In this document: positions 23,792 to 31,611 of the stretch, in pieces
Layout: each line of letters opens with the position of its first letter
How positions within the stretch are numbered: position 1 is the first letter of the stretch
NCBI RefSeq assembly: GCF_022230955.1
Contig: NZ_JAKKFI010000084.1
Span: 1 to 64,000, forward strand
Direction: 5' to 3'
Length of the DNA stretch: 64,000 nucleotides
Origin: Micromonospora cabrerizensis
GTDB taxonomy: Bacteria; Actinomycetota; Actinomycetes; Mycobacteriales; Micromonosporaceae
Position numbers and translations under genes: made by a program
The notes under the pieces: model-generated
Told to the model about the DNA's origin: nothing
Database searches by the model: none
What the model saw: the letters and a program-made list of their open reading frames with translations, nothing else

Positions 23792-25237
23792 TCAGACCCG
23801 TGCGCCGATGTGGATGGCCACGGCGTCGTGCGCCGGCACGTTGGCCGCGAACCAGCCGCTACCGTCCACCGTGATCACCGGCCCGCTGCACGTGCCGCCC
23901 GCGTACGTGCCGTGGATGACGTCGCAGTACCGACCGGCGGGCAGCCCGGTGTAGTAGGAGCGGCCGTTCACCGCGGAGTCCTCGTCGTTGACGGTGATGA
24001 AGCCCTTGCCGCTGCGGCTGAACGCGATGTGGTTGTTGCCGTTGTCGTACCAGTTGGCGACGCCGGCGCCCTCGGTGGCGTTGCGGAAGCCCACCATGTT
24101 GGCGATCACCGGCCAGCGGTGCTCACACTCCCAGCCGGAGTAGCAGGTGGAGTTGAGCGTCTTGTTGGCGCCGTCCGAGGGCGGGCCGGCGTCCCGGTTG
24201 CTGAAGGTGTAACTGGACATCACGGTCGGCGAGCCGTACGGCCAGGCCAGCATGAACGCGTTCGCCAGGGAGTAGATGCCGCGGTCTTTGTAGGTCAGCA
24301 CCCCGCCGGAGTCGCGCTGGGTGTCGTGGTTGTCCACGAACACCGAGGCCGGCCCGGTGGGCAGGTGCCCCCAGCCCTCGCCGAAGTTGCGCAGGTACGC
24401 CAACCGCTCGGAGCGGAACACCCGGGCCAGGTCCTTGCCGTAGCGGAACTCGTGCACGTCACCGTTGCCGGTGTACTCGGTCGGCTGGACCGGCTCGCCC
24501 GCGCCGTGGATGACCTCCTGCACGAGGTACGCCGAGCGGGAGAGCTTGCCCCTGATCGCGGCGATGTCGGCGGCCGGCATGTGCTTGCTGGCGTCCAGCC
24601 GGAAACCGTCCACCCCGAGGGAGAGCAGGTCGTTGAGGTACGAGGCGATCTTCGTACGGACGTAGTCCGACTCCGTCTTCAGGTCCGACAGGTTGACCAG
24701 CTCACAGTTCTGCACCTCGTACCGGTCGTTGTAGTTGGCGATGTCGTCGCCGCCGTTGCGGCCGCAGTGGTGGAAGTCCTGGGTCTGGTAGATGCCCGGG
24801 TAGTCGTAGTGCGAGTAGGACGAGCCGGCCCAGCCGGTGCCGCCGTTGGCCTGACCGGACATGTGGTTGATCACCGCGTCGACGAGCACCTTGACCCCGG
24901 CCGCGTGGCAGGTGTTGACCATCGACTGGAACTGCGCCCGGGTGCCCTTGCGGGACTCGATCCGGTAGCTGACCGGCTGGTACGCCAACCACCACTGGTT
25001 GCCCCGCACGTGTTCCTGCGGGGGTGAGACCTGCACGTAGCCGTAGCCCTTGGGGCCGAGGGTGCTCTGGCACTCGCTGGCCACCGAGGGCCAGTTCCAC
25101 TCGAAGAGCTGGACGATGACCTTCTTGGCGCCGGGCGGGGCGGCGACGGCCGGCGATGCCGGCACGGTGGCGGGGAGAAGCAGGCTGGCGACCAGGCCGA
25201 GGGCGAGGATCGCCGAGCCACGGCGACGTCGGTGCAT
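23792..25237 (-). CDS. Secreted alpha-amylase (GH13)
   Basis: 481 residues with a Sec signal (LALGLVASLLLPATVPASPAVAA). The catalytic barrel carries DAVINHMSG (region I), GVDGFRLDASKHM with the nucleophile Asp (II), QEVIHG with the acid/base Glu (III) and FVDNHDTQR with the transition-state Asp (IV). The tail is the amylase C-terminal beta domain; no starch-binding module is present. It hydrolyses alpha-1,4 bonds of starch outside the cell. The start ATG 25237 follows AGGAG. A strong consensus promoter and possible operators lie about 100-130 bases upstream, suggesting carbon-source control. Confidence 0.94.
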   Translation of the reverse strand: MHRRRRGSAILALGLVASLLLPATVPASPAVAAPPGAKKVIVQLFEWNWPSVASECQSTLGPKGYGYVQVSPPQEHVRGNQWWLAYQPVSYRIESRKGTRAQFQSMVNTCHAAGVKVLVDAVINHMSGQANGGTGWAGSSYSHYDYPGIYQTQDFHHCGRNGGDDIANYNDRYEVQNCELVNLSDLKTESDYVRTKIASYLNDLLSLGVDGFRLDASKHMPAADIAAIRGKLSRSAYLVQEVIHGAGEPVQPTEYTGNGDVHEFRYGKDLARVFRSERLAYLRNFGEGWGHLPTGPASVFVDNHDTQRDSGGVLTYKDRGIYSLANAFMLAWPYGSPTVMSSYTFSNRDAGPPSDGANKTLNSTCYSGWECEHRWPVIANMVGFRNATEGAGVANWYDNGNNHIAFSRSGKGFITVNDEDSAVNGRSYYTGLPAGRYCDVIHGTYAGGTCSGPVITVDGSGWFAANVPAHDAVAIHIGARV

Positions 25238-25310
25238 CGGGACTCCTGACGAGCGCGGAGGGCGGGGGTGGGGGTGGTGGCGCGGAGGGAAAATGCGGGG
25301 CTGCCGGAAT

Positions 25311-25368
25311 CTTGCAACCCAGGCTGAAAATTTCTGAAAGGTTACAAGTCTGTTGCAGTGACTGTCAA
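25311..25368 (-). promoter_or_regulatory. Alpha-amylase promoter with TTGCA-type operator candidates
   Basis: On the minus strand a perfect -35 TTGACA (25363-25368) and -10 TAACCT (25339-25344) are separated by 18 bases. The spacer reads CACTGCAACAGACTTGTAA, and a further TTGCAAG lies at 25311-25317, about 20 bases after the likely start point. Streptomyces amylase promoters carry CTTGCAG/CTGCAAG-type sites for the LacI-family regulator MalR; the similarity here is suggestive, not exact. The predicted untranslated leader is about 95 bases. Nothing else was recognised in 25238-25555 apart from the ribosome-binding site of the next gene. Confidence 0.65.
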
Positions 25369-25555
25369 CGAATGGAGATTCGTCACTGCCTCAACTCGCG
25401 CTTGTGAGCGTGCGCAACGCACGTCGACGGCAGTCGGTTCGATCCCGTCCCAGAAATTTTTGGCAGCGGGTGATCCGCGCGCCCCCACCGTCCGTACTGG
25501 ATGGGGGAGCAGGGGTCGGCCGGTGGTACGCCGCCGCGAGACGATCGAGGAGCAG

Positions 25556-27163
25556 ATGGCCCGGGCACAGCAGGACAAGAAGGCGGCGACCGTCCGGACC
25601 AGCGCCAGCAGTCGGGGGGTGCGTACCCCGTCGCGGTCGGCGACAGCCATGCTGATCGCGTCGGTGCTCGCCGCGCTGTGGGCCGCGGTCATGCTGACCG
25701 GCACCGGCCAGAAGGCGTACGCGTACGGCTTCTTCTTCACCGAGTTCTTCGCCGGGGTGATCTCCCTGGTGGCGTTGAGCCTCACCGTGATGCTCGGTCT
25801 GCTCGCCACCGACCGGTTGGTGCTGCGCATCTCGCACCGGGTGCTGATGCAGTCGGCCCACCGGGCCACCGGTGTGCTGGGCGTGGCCGGGCTCGGTTTC
25901 CACGTCCTCACCAAGATCGCCACGGGCCGGGCGGCGGCGACCGACGCGGTGGTGCCGTTCATCGGCGGCCGAGGGCTCTACGTCGGGCTCGGCACGGTGG
26001 CCGCCCTGCTCATGGTCAGCGTGATCTGGACCGGGATCATCCGGGCCCGCTTCGCCGACGTCGGCCCGAAGTGGCTGTGGCGCACGCTGCACTCCACCGC
26101 GTACCTGGCCTGGCCGTTCGCTGTCTTTCACGGCCTCAACGCCGGTCGGGCCGCGGCGCCCTGGGTGGTGTTCAGCTACCTCGGCTGCATCCTGCTGGTG
26201 GTGCTGGCCCTGCTGGTCCGCTTCTCGGTCACCGTCGGTCGGCGCAGCCGCGAGCAGCACCAGGCCGCGGTGCGCAACGCGGTGATGGCCGGCCGGGCCG
26301 AGGAGGCGAAGACCGCCAGAATGCTGCTGGGCGGGTTGGGCCGGCGCAGCAAGGCCGCCGACAAGCGTCCCGCCTGGGCGGACACCACCACCGCCACCTG
26401 GGCCGCGCCGGCCGCGCGACGTGACCCCGAACGGTTCACCGTCCCGGTGGTGCCCGAGCCCGGTTCCCTCGTCGAGCCCACCCGGCCGAGCCGACGTCGG
26501 CGGGAGGAGGAGCCGGCGGCCCGCCGCGACACCGAACGGTCCTCGCGCGGCCGGCGGACCGAGGAGACCACGACCAGCCGATCGGCTCGCCGCAGCGTGG
26601 AGGACACCGGGACCCGTCTCCGCGACGAGGAGGAGCTGGAGCCGGTGGCCCGGCGGCGCGGCTCGCGTACCCGCGACGAGGACGTTCCGGCCGGCCGGCG
26701 ACGCGCCGAGGACCCGGTCGTCGAACGGTCCAGCCGCCGGTCCCGCAGCGAGGACGACGGCAGCCGGTACTCGGCCCCACCGACCATCGAGCCCGAGGAG
26801 CCGTGGGACAGCCCGCGCCGGTGGCAGGCCGCCGAGCCGATCTCCGCCGGCCCGGTCTCCGTCGAGCCGATCTCCGCAGGCCCGATCTCCAGCAGCCCGA
26901 TCTCCGCGACGCCGCGCAGCGGCAGCGGCCGGCACAGCGCCGACGACGACCTGCCGGAGGAGCCGGACTACTGGCGTCCGCCGGCCCGGTACGTGCCGGA
27001 CGAGGTGCCGCCGCCGGTCGACGACACCCCGACCCTGGTCGACCTGGCCTCCCGCCGTGCCCGCCGGGCAGCCGGCGAGGGCCGGTCCGCCAAGCGCCGC
27101 AAGGCCAGCGCCGACGCGGTCGACGGGGCGTACTGGGCCGGGCTGCGGGGTGAGGCGAAGTGA
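25556..27163 (+). CDS. Ferric reductase-like haem membrane protein with charged tail
   Basis: 535 residues. The N-terminal part has about six membrane helices with the ferric-reductase/cytochrome b-like pattern: His residues in LRISHRVLMQSAHRATG, GLGFHVLTKIA, WRTLHSTAYLAWPFAVFHGLNAG could ligate two haems across the membrane. The C-terminal 270 residues are low-complexity, rich in Arg, Glu and Ser (REEEPAARRDTERSSRGRR) with ISAGP-type short repeats, and look disordered. ATG 25556 is chosen for GAGGAG three bases upstream. TGATG overlap with the NuoF-like gene suggests the two exchange electrons. Confidence 0.72.
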   Translation: MARAQQDKKAATVRTSASSRGVRTPSRSATAMLIASVLAALWAAVMLTGTGQKAYAYGFFFTEFFAGVISLVALSLTVMLGLLATDRLVLRISHRVLMQSAHRATGVLGVAGLGFHVLTKIATGRAAATDAVVPFIGGRGLYVGLGTVAALLMVSVIWTGIIRARFADVGPKWLWRTLHSTAYLAWPFAVFHGLNAGRAAAPWVVFSYLGCILLVVLALLVRFSVTVGRRSREQHQAAVRNAVMAGRAEEAKTARMLLGGLGRRSKAADKRPAWADTTTATWAAPAARRDPERFTVPVVPEPGSLVEPTRPSRRRREEEPAARRDTERSSRGRRTEETTTSRSARRSVEDTGTRLRDEEELEPVARRRGSRTRDEDVPAGRRRAEDPVVERSSRRSRSEDDGSRYSAPPTIEPEEPWDSPRRWQAAEPISAGPVSVEPISAGPISSSPISATPRSGSGRHSADDDLPEEPDYWRPPARYVPDEVPPPVDDTPTLVDLASRRARRAAGEGRSAKRRKASADAVDGAYWAGLRGEAK

Positions 27164-28626
27164 TGCGGACCGCCGTGCCACCGGTCGCCTGCGTGGGCGA
27201 GCCCCGGCTCACCGCCGGCTTCGCCGAGTACGGCCGACTCGACCTGGCCGCCCACGAGGAGGTGCACGGCCCGATCGGCCCGATGGAGCCGGCGCAGCTG
27301 CTCCGGCTCGCCGAGGGGATGCAGCTCAAGGGCAAGGGCGGTGCGGGTTTCCCGTTCGCCCGCAAGATGCGGGCCGTGCTGGAGTCCTGCGAACGGCAGG
27401 ACCTCGCCGCCGTGGTGGTGGTCAACGCCACCGAGGGGGAGCCGGCCAGCTGGAAGGACAAGGTGCTGCTGACCCGCGCGCCGCACCTGATCCTGGACGG
27501 CGCGGCGCTGGCCGCGTACGCGCTGGACGCCGACGAGATCGTCATCGGGGTGGCCGACGACGGGGTCGGCCGGGACTCGCTGATGGAGGCCCTCGAAGAG
27601 CGCCGGATGCCGGTGCTGACGACCATCGTCACCGTGCCGCACCGGTTCATCTCCGGTGAGGGCGGCGCACTGGTCAACGGGATCAACGGGTTGCCGCACA
27701 TCCCGCCCGGCACCAAGAAGCGCTCCAGCGACTCCGGGGTCAGCGGTCTGCCCACCCTGCTCTCCAACGCCGAGACGTACGCCCAGCTCGCCGTCGGCGC
27801 GCGCCTCGGCCCGTACGAGTACGCGGCCCTCGGCACCGACGACGAGCCGGGCACCGTGCTGCTCACCGTGACCGGCGCGGCGGGCCGGCCGGCCGTGGTG
27901 GAGTGCACCGCCGGAATGCCGCTGCGCGACGTCCTCGACCTGTGCGAGGTGCCGGACACCCAGGGCATCCTGATGGGCGGCTACCACGGCAAGTGGATCA
28001 CCCCGGAGGCGGCGGAGAAGGCCGAGGTGTCCCGCAAGGGCCTGGCCGCGGTCGGCGGCACCCTCGGCGCGGGCATCATCGTCCCGCTCGGTGTGGACAC
28101 CTGCCCGCTCGGTGAGGCCGCCCAGGTGGTGCGCTATCTCGCCGGCGAGTCCGCCGGCCAGTGCGGGCCGTGCAAGATGGGCCTGCCGGACCTGGCCCGC
28201 GCGGTGGACCTGGCGGTCGCCGGCAGCCAGCCGGCGGACGTGGTGCGAGCCGCCGCCGGCGAGGTGAAGGGCCGGGGCGCGTGCAGCCACCCGGACGGCA
28301 CCGCCCGGTTCGCGCTCTCCGCCATCGAGGTCTTCGCCGAGGACCTGCGGCTGCACAGCACCGGCGACGGCTGCGGCCGACGGGTCAAGGGCGTGATGGG
28401 GCTGCCGGGCGCACCCGATGCGAACCCGCAGAAGCTCACCCTGGACTGGTCACGCTGCGACGGGCACGGCCTCTGCGCGCACGTCGTACCGGACTTCATC
28501 CGGCTCGACGCGAACGGATATCCCGCCTTCCCGCCCACCCCCGTGCCGACGTGGCTGCGGGAGGGCGCGCTGAAGGCGGTCAAGGTGTGCCCGGAGCTGG
28601 CTCTGCGCCTCGCCAAGGCCGAGTAG
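27163..28626 (+). CDS. NuoF-like flavoprotein fused to ferredoxin
   Basis: 487 residues. The first 400 match the 51-kDa NuoF/HoxF-type subunit: FMN/NAD region GKGGAGFPFARKM and NATEGEPASWKDK, an SLBB domain, and the Fe-S region SAGQCGPCKMG with a following RGACSHPDG. The last 65 residues form a separate ferredoxin module: DWSRCDGHGLCAHVVPDFI and KVCPELALRL, the spacing of an actinobacterial cytochrome-P450-type ferredoxin. There is no NuoE or NuoG neighbour, so it is not complex I. It lies between a haem membrane protein and thiol-reductant genes, so it probably feeds reducing power from NAD(P)H into the membrane (inference). Confidence 0.8.
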   Translation: MRTAVPPVACVGEPRLTAGFAEYGRLDLAAHEEVHGPIGPMEPAQLLRLAEGMQLKGKGGAGFPFARKMRAVLESCERQDLAAVVVVNATEGEPASWKDKVLLTRAPHLILDGAALAAYALDADEIVIGVADDGVGRDSLMEALEERRMPVLTTIVTVPHRFISGEGGALVNGINGLPHIPPGTKKRSSDSGVSGLPTLLSNAETYAQLAVGARLGPYEYAALGTDDEPGTVLLTVTGAAGRPAVVECTAGMPLRDVLDLCEVPDTQGILMGGYHGKWITPEAAEKAEVSRKGLAAVGGTLGAGIIVPLGVDTCPLGEAAQVVRYLAGESAGQCGPCKMGLPDLARAVDLAVAGSQPADVVRAAAGEVKGRGACSHPDGTARFALSAIEVFAEDLRLHSTGDGCGRRVKGVMGLPGAPDANPQKLTLDWSRCDGHGLCAHVVPDFIRLDANGYPAFPPTPVPTWLREGALKAVKVCPELALRLAKAE

Positions 28627-28653
28627 GAAAGGGCAACCAGTCAACGCCTGATG

Positions 28654-28679
28654 GGTCAGGAAGAGTTCTCCTCCTGACC
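28654..28679. terminator. Hairpin between NuoF-like and TlpA-like genes
   Basis: GGTCAGGA (28654-28661) and TCCTGACC (28672-28679) form a stem that can continue as GAG/CTC around TT. It may be an attenuator dividing the redox operon rather than a full stop, since the next gene begins 15 bases later in the same direction. Confidence 0.5.
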
Positions 28680-28694
28680 GGAACGGAGAAGCGG

Positions 28695-29303
28695 ATGCCC
28701 AGTGGCATGGCATGGACGGCGGCCGGGCACCTGCGCCGCGCCGCCACCGCCGGAGCGCTCGTCGTGGCCCTGTCCGGCGCTGCTGCCTGCACCGGCACCG
28801 CCCCGCGTGGGCCGGCCGTCGCCGGAACGGCCCCGGCCTCGACCGGTTCGCCGACCGGTGCGCCGGTCAGCGTCGCACCCCCGGCCCCGGCGCAGGTCCC
28901 GGACATCCTGCGCTTCACCGGCACCACCCTCACCGGCGCCGCGTTCGACGCGGCGCAGCTCGCCGGCAAGCCGGTGGTGCTGTGGTTCTGGGCGCCGTGG
29001 TGCGCCACCTGCGCCAGCCAGGCCTGGACGGTCGCCGAGGTCGCGCCCCGCTACCGGGACACCGTGCCGATCATCGGCGTCGCCGGGCTGGGCGAGCAAC
29101 GCGCCATGAAGGAGTTCGTCACCGAGTTCGACCTCGCCGGAACGCCGCAGATCGAGGACCGCAAGGGCGCGCTCTGGAAGCGGTTCAAGGTGACCGAACA
29201 GAGCATCTTCGTGATCATCGACCGGAACGGAACGGTGGTCCACCAGGGCTTCCTCGACGGCGAGGCGCTCACCGCCCGCGTCGCCGCCCTGGCCGGGGCG
29301 TGA
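28695..29303 (+). CDS. TlpA/ResA-like thioredoxin lipoprotein
   Basis: 202 residues. An export signal (AATAGALVVALSGAAAC) ends at a lipobox-like Cys, followed by a Thr/Pro linker and a thioredoxin fold with the redox motif WAPWCATCASQAWT and the cis-Pro region EQSIFVIID. It is extracytoplasmic and should reduce disulfides or apocytochrome haem sites outside the membrane. The start ATG 28695 follows GGAG. Its stop overlaps the start of the CcdA gene by four bases, matching the known partnership in which CcdA carries electrons across the membrane to TlpA-like proteins. Confidence 0.88.
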   Translation: MPSGMAWTAAGHLRRAATAGALVVALSGAAACTGTAPRGPAVAGTAPASTGSPTGAPVSVAPPAPAQVPDILRFTGTTLTGAAFDAAQLAGKPVVLWFWAPWCATCASQAWTVAEVAPRYRDTVPIIGVAGLGEQRAMKEFVTEFDLAGTPQIEDRKGALWKRFKVTEQSIFVIIDRNGTVVHQGFLDGEALTARVAALAGA

Positions 29304-30187
29304 CCGCCGCACTGCTGCTCGCGCTGACCGCCGGCATGCTCGGCGCGGTCAACCCGTGCGGCTTCGCGTTGCTGCCCGCGTACCTCTCGCTGTTGGTCGC
29401 CGGGGCGTCGGACGCCCGCGGCGCGGTCGGCCGCGCGCTCACCGCGGCGGCCGGGCTGACCCTGGGGTACGTGCTGGTCTTCGGCGCGTTCGGTCTCGCG
29501 CTCGCGCCGCTCGCCGGCTGGCTGCGGCCCCGGCTGCCGTGGCTGACCGTGACGCTCGGCGTGCTGCTGGTGCTGGCGGGCTGCTGGCTGCTGGCCGGCC
29601 GCCGACTGCCCTCCCCGGGCTGGTCGGCCCGAGCGCCCCGGCTGACCCGTTCCTGGCCGTCGATGGTCCTGTTCGGTGCGGCGTACGCGTTGGCGTCGCT
29701 CGGCTGCGCCATCGCGCCGTTCCTGGCCATCGTGGTGACCAGCCTCCAGGCCGGCTCGACCGCTCAGGGGGTGGCGCTGTTCGGGGCGTACGCCCTCGGG
29801 ATGGGTCTGGTGGTCGCGGTCGCCGCGCTCGGTGTGGCGCTGGTGCGCGACGGCCTGGTGGCGCGGCTGCGCGTCGCCGGCGCGCTGGTGCCCCGGCTCA
29901 GTGGCCTGATGCTGCTGCTCGCCGGTGGCTACGTCGCCTGGTACGGCTGGTACGAGCTACGGCTGGCGGCCGGCCGCCGCGACGCCCTGCGGGACCCGGT
30001 GGTCCAGGTGGCGTCCCAGGTGCAGCGGGCCCTGGCCGACGCCCTGGACGAGATCGGCCCGGCAATGCTGCTGGCCGGCCTGGCCACCCTGATCCTGCTC
30101 GCACTCCTCACGAAGCGCCCGCACCGCCCGCCCAACCCCGTCGATCATGAAGTTATCGCCGCGACGCGCCGAGGCGAGGGGCAATAA
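29300..30187 (+). CDS. CcdA/DsbD-type membrane thiol transporter
   Basis: 295 residues with six to seven membrane helices. The CcdA signature NPCGFALLPAYLSLL lies in helix 1 and the second reactive Cys region SLGCAIAPFLAIV in the other half, giving the two-cysteine thiol relay. It starts GTG 29300 overlapping the TlpA-like stop. The last 15 or so residues (VDHEVIAATRRGEGQ) are encoded by a palindromic repeat (30140-30200), which also supplies the stop codon TAA. This tail is therefore probably recent and non-conserved. Confidence 0.88.
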   Translation: MTAALLLALTAGMLGAVNPCGFALLPAYLSLLVAGASDARGAVGRALTAAAGLTLGYVLVFGAFGLALAPLAGWLRPRLPWLTVTLGVLLVLAGCWLLAGRRLPSPGWSARAPRLTRSWPSMVLFGAAYALASLGCAIAPFLAIVVTSLQAGSTAQGVALFGAYALGMGLVVAVAALGVALVRDGLVARLRVAGALVPRLSGLMLLLAGGYVAWYGWYELRLAAGRRDALRDPVVQVASQVQRALADALDEIGPAMLLAGLATLILLALLTKRPHRPPNPVDHEVIAATRRGEGQ

Positions 30188-30200
30188 CTTCATGATCGAC
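30140..30200. repeat. GATC-ended palindromic repeat, subfamily A, perfect arms
   Basis: GTCGATCATGAAGTTAT (30140-30156) is perfectly complementary to ATAACTTCATGATCGAC (30184-30200), with a 27-base loop. It sits at the 3-prime ends of converging ccdA-like and serS genes and overlaps the ccdA-like coding end. The same termini occur at 5929-5989 and 41007-41081. Confidence 0.9.
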
Positions 30201-30231
30201 CGCTGGGGCGGGGGCGGGGGTCGGGGTGGGG

Positions 30232-31515
30232 TTAGCGCGGGGTTAGGCGGTCGGTTCCCAGGCGGTCCTGGAGGACCTTCGGGATCAGGACACTGCCGTC
30301 GGCCTGCTGGTTCTGCTCAAGGATGGCCGGGAAGAGCCGGCTCGTGGCCAGCGCCGAGCCGTTGAGGGTGTGCACGAAGCGGGTCTGCTTGCCACCCGGC
30401 TCGCGATAGCGGATGGCCGCCCGACGCGCCTGGTAGTCGCCGGCCCAGGACACCGACGACACCTCCTTGTACTTGCCGGTGCTCGGCATCCACACCTCGA
30501 TGTCGAGGGTCTTCTTCATCGAGGCGCTGGCGTCACCGGCCGAGAGCAGCGTGCGCTGGTAATGCAGACCCAGCCCCTCGACCAGGCCCTCGGCGTGGGC
30601 GAGCATCTCCTCCAGAGCCGCGTCGGCCTGCTCCGGCAGCGTGAACTGGAAGATCTCCACCTTGTTGAACTGGTGCCCGCGCACCGTGCCGCGCTCGTCG
30701 GAGTGCGAGCCGGCCGACTCCCGCCGGTAGCACGGGGTGTACGCGAACGCCTTCAGCGGCAGCTTCGGAGTCTCCAGGATCTCGTCCTGGTACGCCCCGA
30801 GGATCGCCGTCTCCGAGGTGGGCAGCAGGAACTGCCCGCGCGGGGCGGACGCCGCGTCGAGGTGGTAGACGTCGTCGTAGAACTTGGGGAACTGGCCGGC
30901 GGCGAAGCCGGCCGAGTCCAGCAGCAGGTGCGGCGGGAGCAGGAACTCGTAGCCGGCTTTGATGTGCTGGTCGATGAAGTAGTTGAGCAGCGCCCACTCC
31001 AGCCGGGCGCCGACGCCGGTGTAGATCCAGAAACCGGACCCACCCAGCTTGACCCCGCGCTCGTAGTCGACCAGGCCCAGCGCGCGACTCAGCTCGACGT
31101 GGTCGCGGACCTTGTCGATCACCGGCGGCTCGCCGAAGGTCTTCACGACCCGGTTGGCCTCCTTGCCGCCGGCCACGACGTCGTCGCTGGGCAGGTTGGG
31201 CAGCTCACTCATCGCGTCGCGCAGGCGGGCCTGCACCTCGTCCAGCTGGGACTCCAGCTCGGCGAGCTGCTGGCGCTCGGCCTCCGGCGCGACGGCCCGC
31301 GGCTCCTCGCCGGCGCGCTTGGCCTGCGCGTACGCCCGGGCCTCCGCCTTGCGACGCTGCCGCTCGGCGTCGATCTCCGTGATCAGGGCGCGTCGTTCCT
31401 GGTCGAGCCGCTGGATCTCGTCCAGGGCACTGGTGACCTCGGCGGGATCCAGACGCTTCGCCAGCGCGGTCGCCACCGCCTCGCGATCCTTCCGGATCAA
31501 CTCCATGTCGAGCAT
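30232..31515 (-). CDS. serS: Seryl-tRNA synthetase
   Basis: 427 residues, the usual size. The N-terminal coiled-coil arm that grips the long variable arm of tRNA-Ser spans about 25-110 (LDEIQRLDQERRALITEIDA...). Class II motif 2 is visible as CYRRESAGSHSDERGTVRGHQFNKVE and motif 3 as NGSALATSRLFPAILE. It charges tRNA-Ser with serine in the cytoplasm. The start ATG 31515 follows GGAG. A perfect palindrome at 31540-31555 lies at the likely 5-prime end of its transcript. Confidence 0.97.
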   Translation of the reverse strand: MLDMELIRKDREAVATALAKRLDPAEVTSALDEIQRLDQERRALITEIDAERQRRKAEARAYAQAKRAGEEPRAVAPEAERQQLAELESQLDEVQARLRDAMSELPNLPSDDVVAGGKEANRVVKTFGEPPVIDKVRDHVELSRALGLVDYERGVKLGGSGFWIYTGVGARLEWALLNYFIDQHIKAGYEFLLPPHLLLDSAGFAAGQFPKFYDDVYHLDAASAPRGQFLLPTSETAILGAYQDEILETPKLPLKAFAYTPCYRRESAGSHSDERGTVRGHQFNKVEIFQFTLPEQADAALEEMLAHAEGLVEGLGLHYQRTLLSAGDASASMKKTLDIEVWMPSTGKYKEVSSVSWAGDYQARRAAIRYREPGGKQTRFVHTLNGSALATSRLFPAILEQNQQADGSVLIPKVLQDRLGTDRLTPR

Positions 31516-31539
31516 GCTGCTCCGTACGCCTCCGTCCGG

Positions 31540-31566
31540 GGTTCACTGGTGAACCATCAGATGTTA
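31540..31566 (-). promoter_or_regulatory. serS -10 with palindrome at the transcript start
   Basis: TAACAT (31561-31566, minus strand) is a good -10. The predicted start falls at the beginning of GGTTCACCAGTGAACC (31540-31555), a perfect 7-bp-arm palindrome that could be an operator or a 5-prime hairpin. No T-box features are seen. Confidence 0.45.
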
Positions 31567-31611
31567 CCGTCGCGCACGTTTCCACCCCGGGACGGGGAGC
31601 GCGAGGGGTTT

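Noticed and set aside
25386..25455. tRNA-like T-loop string (GGTTCGATCC near 25436)
   Set aside because: No matching acceptor stem, anticodon arm or D-arm could be folded around it; a chance match.
31200..31585. T-box or other leader RNA for serS
   Set aside because: No T-box sequence or specifier loop; only a short palindrome is present.
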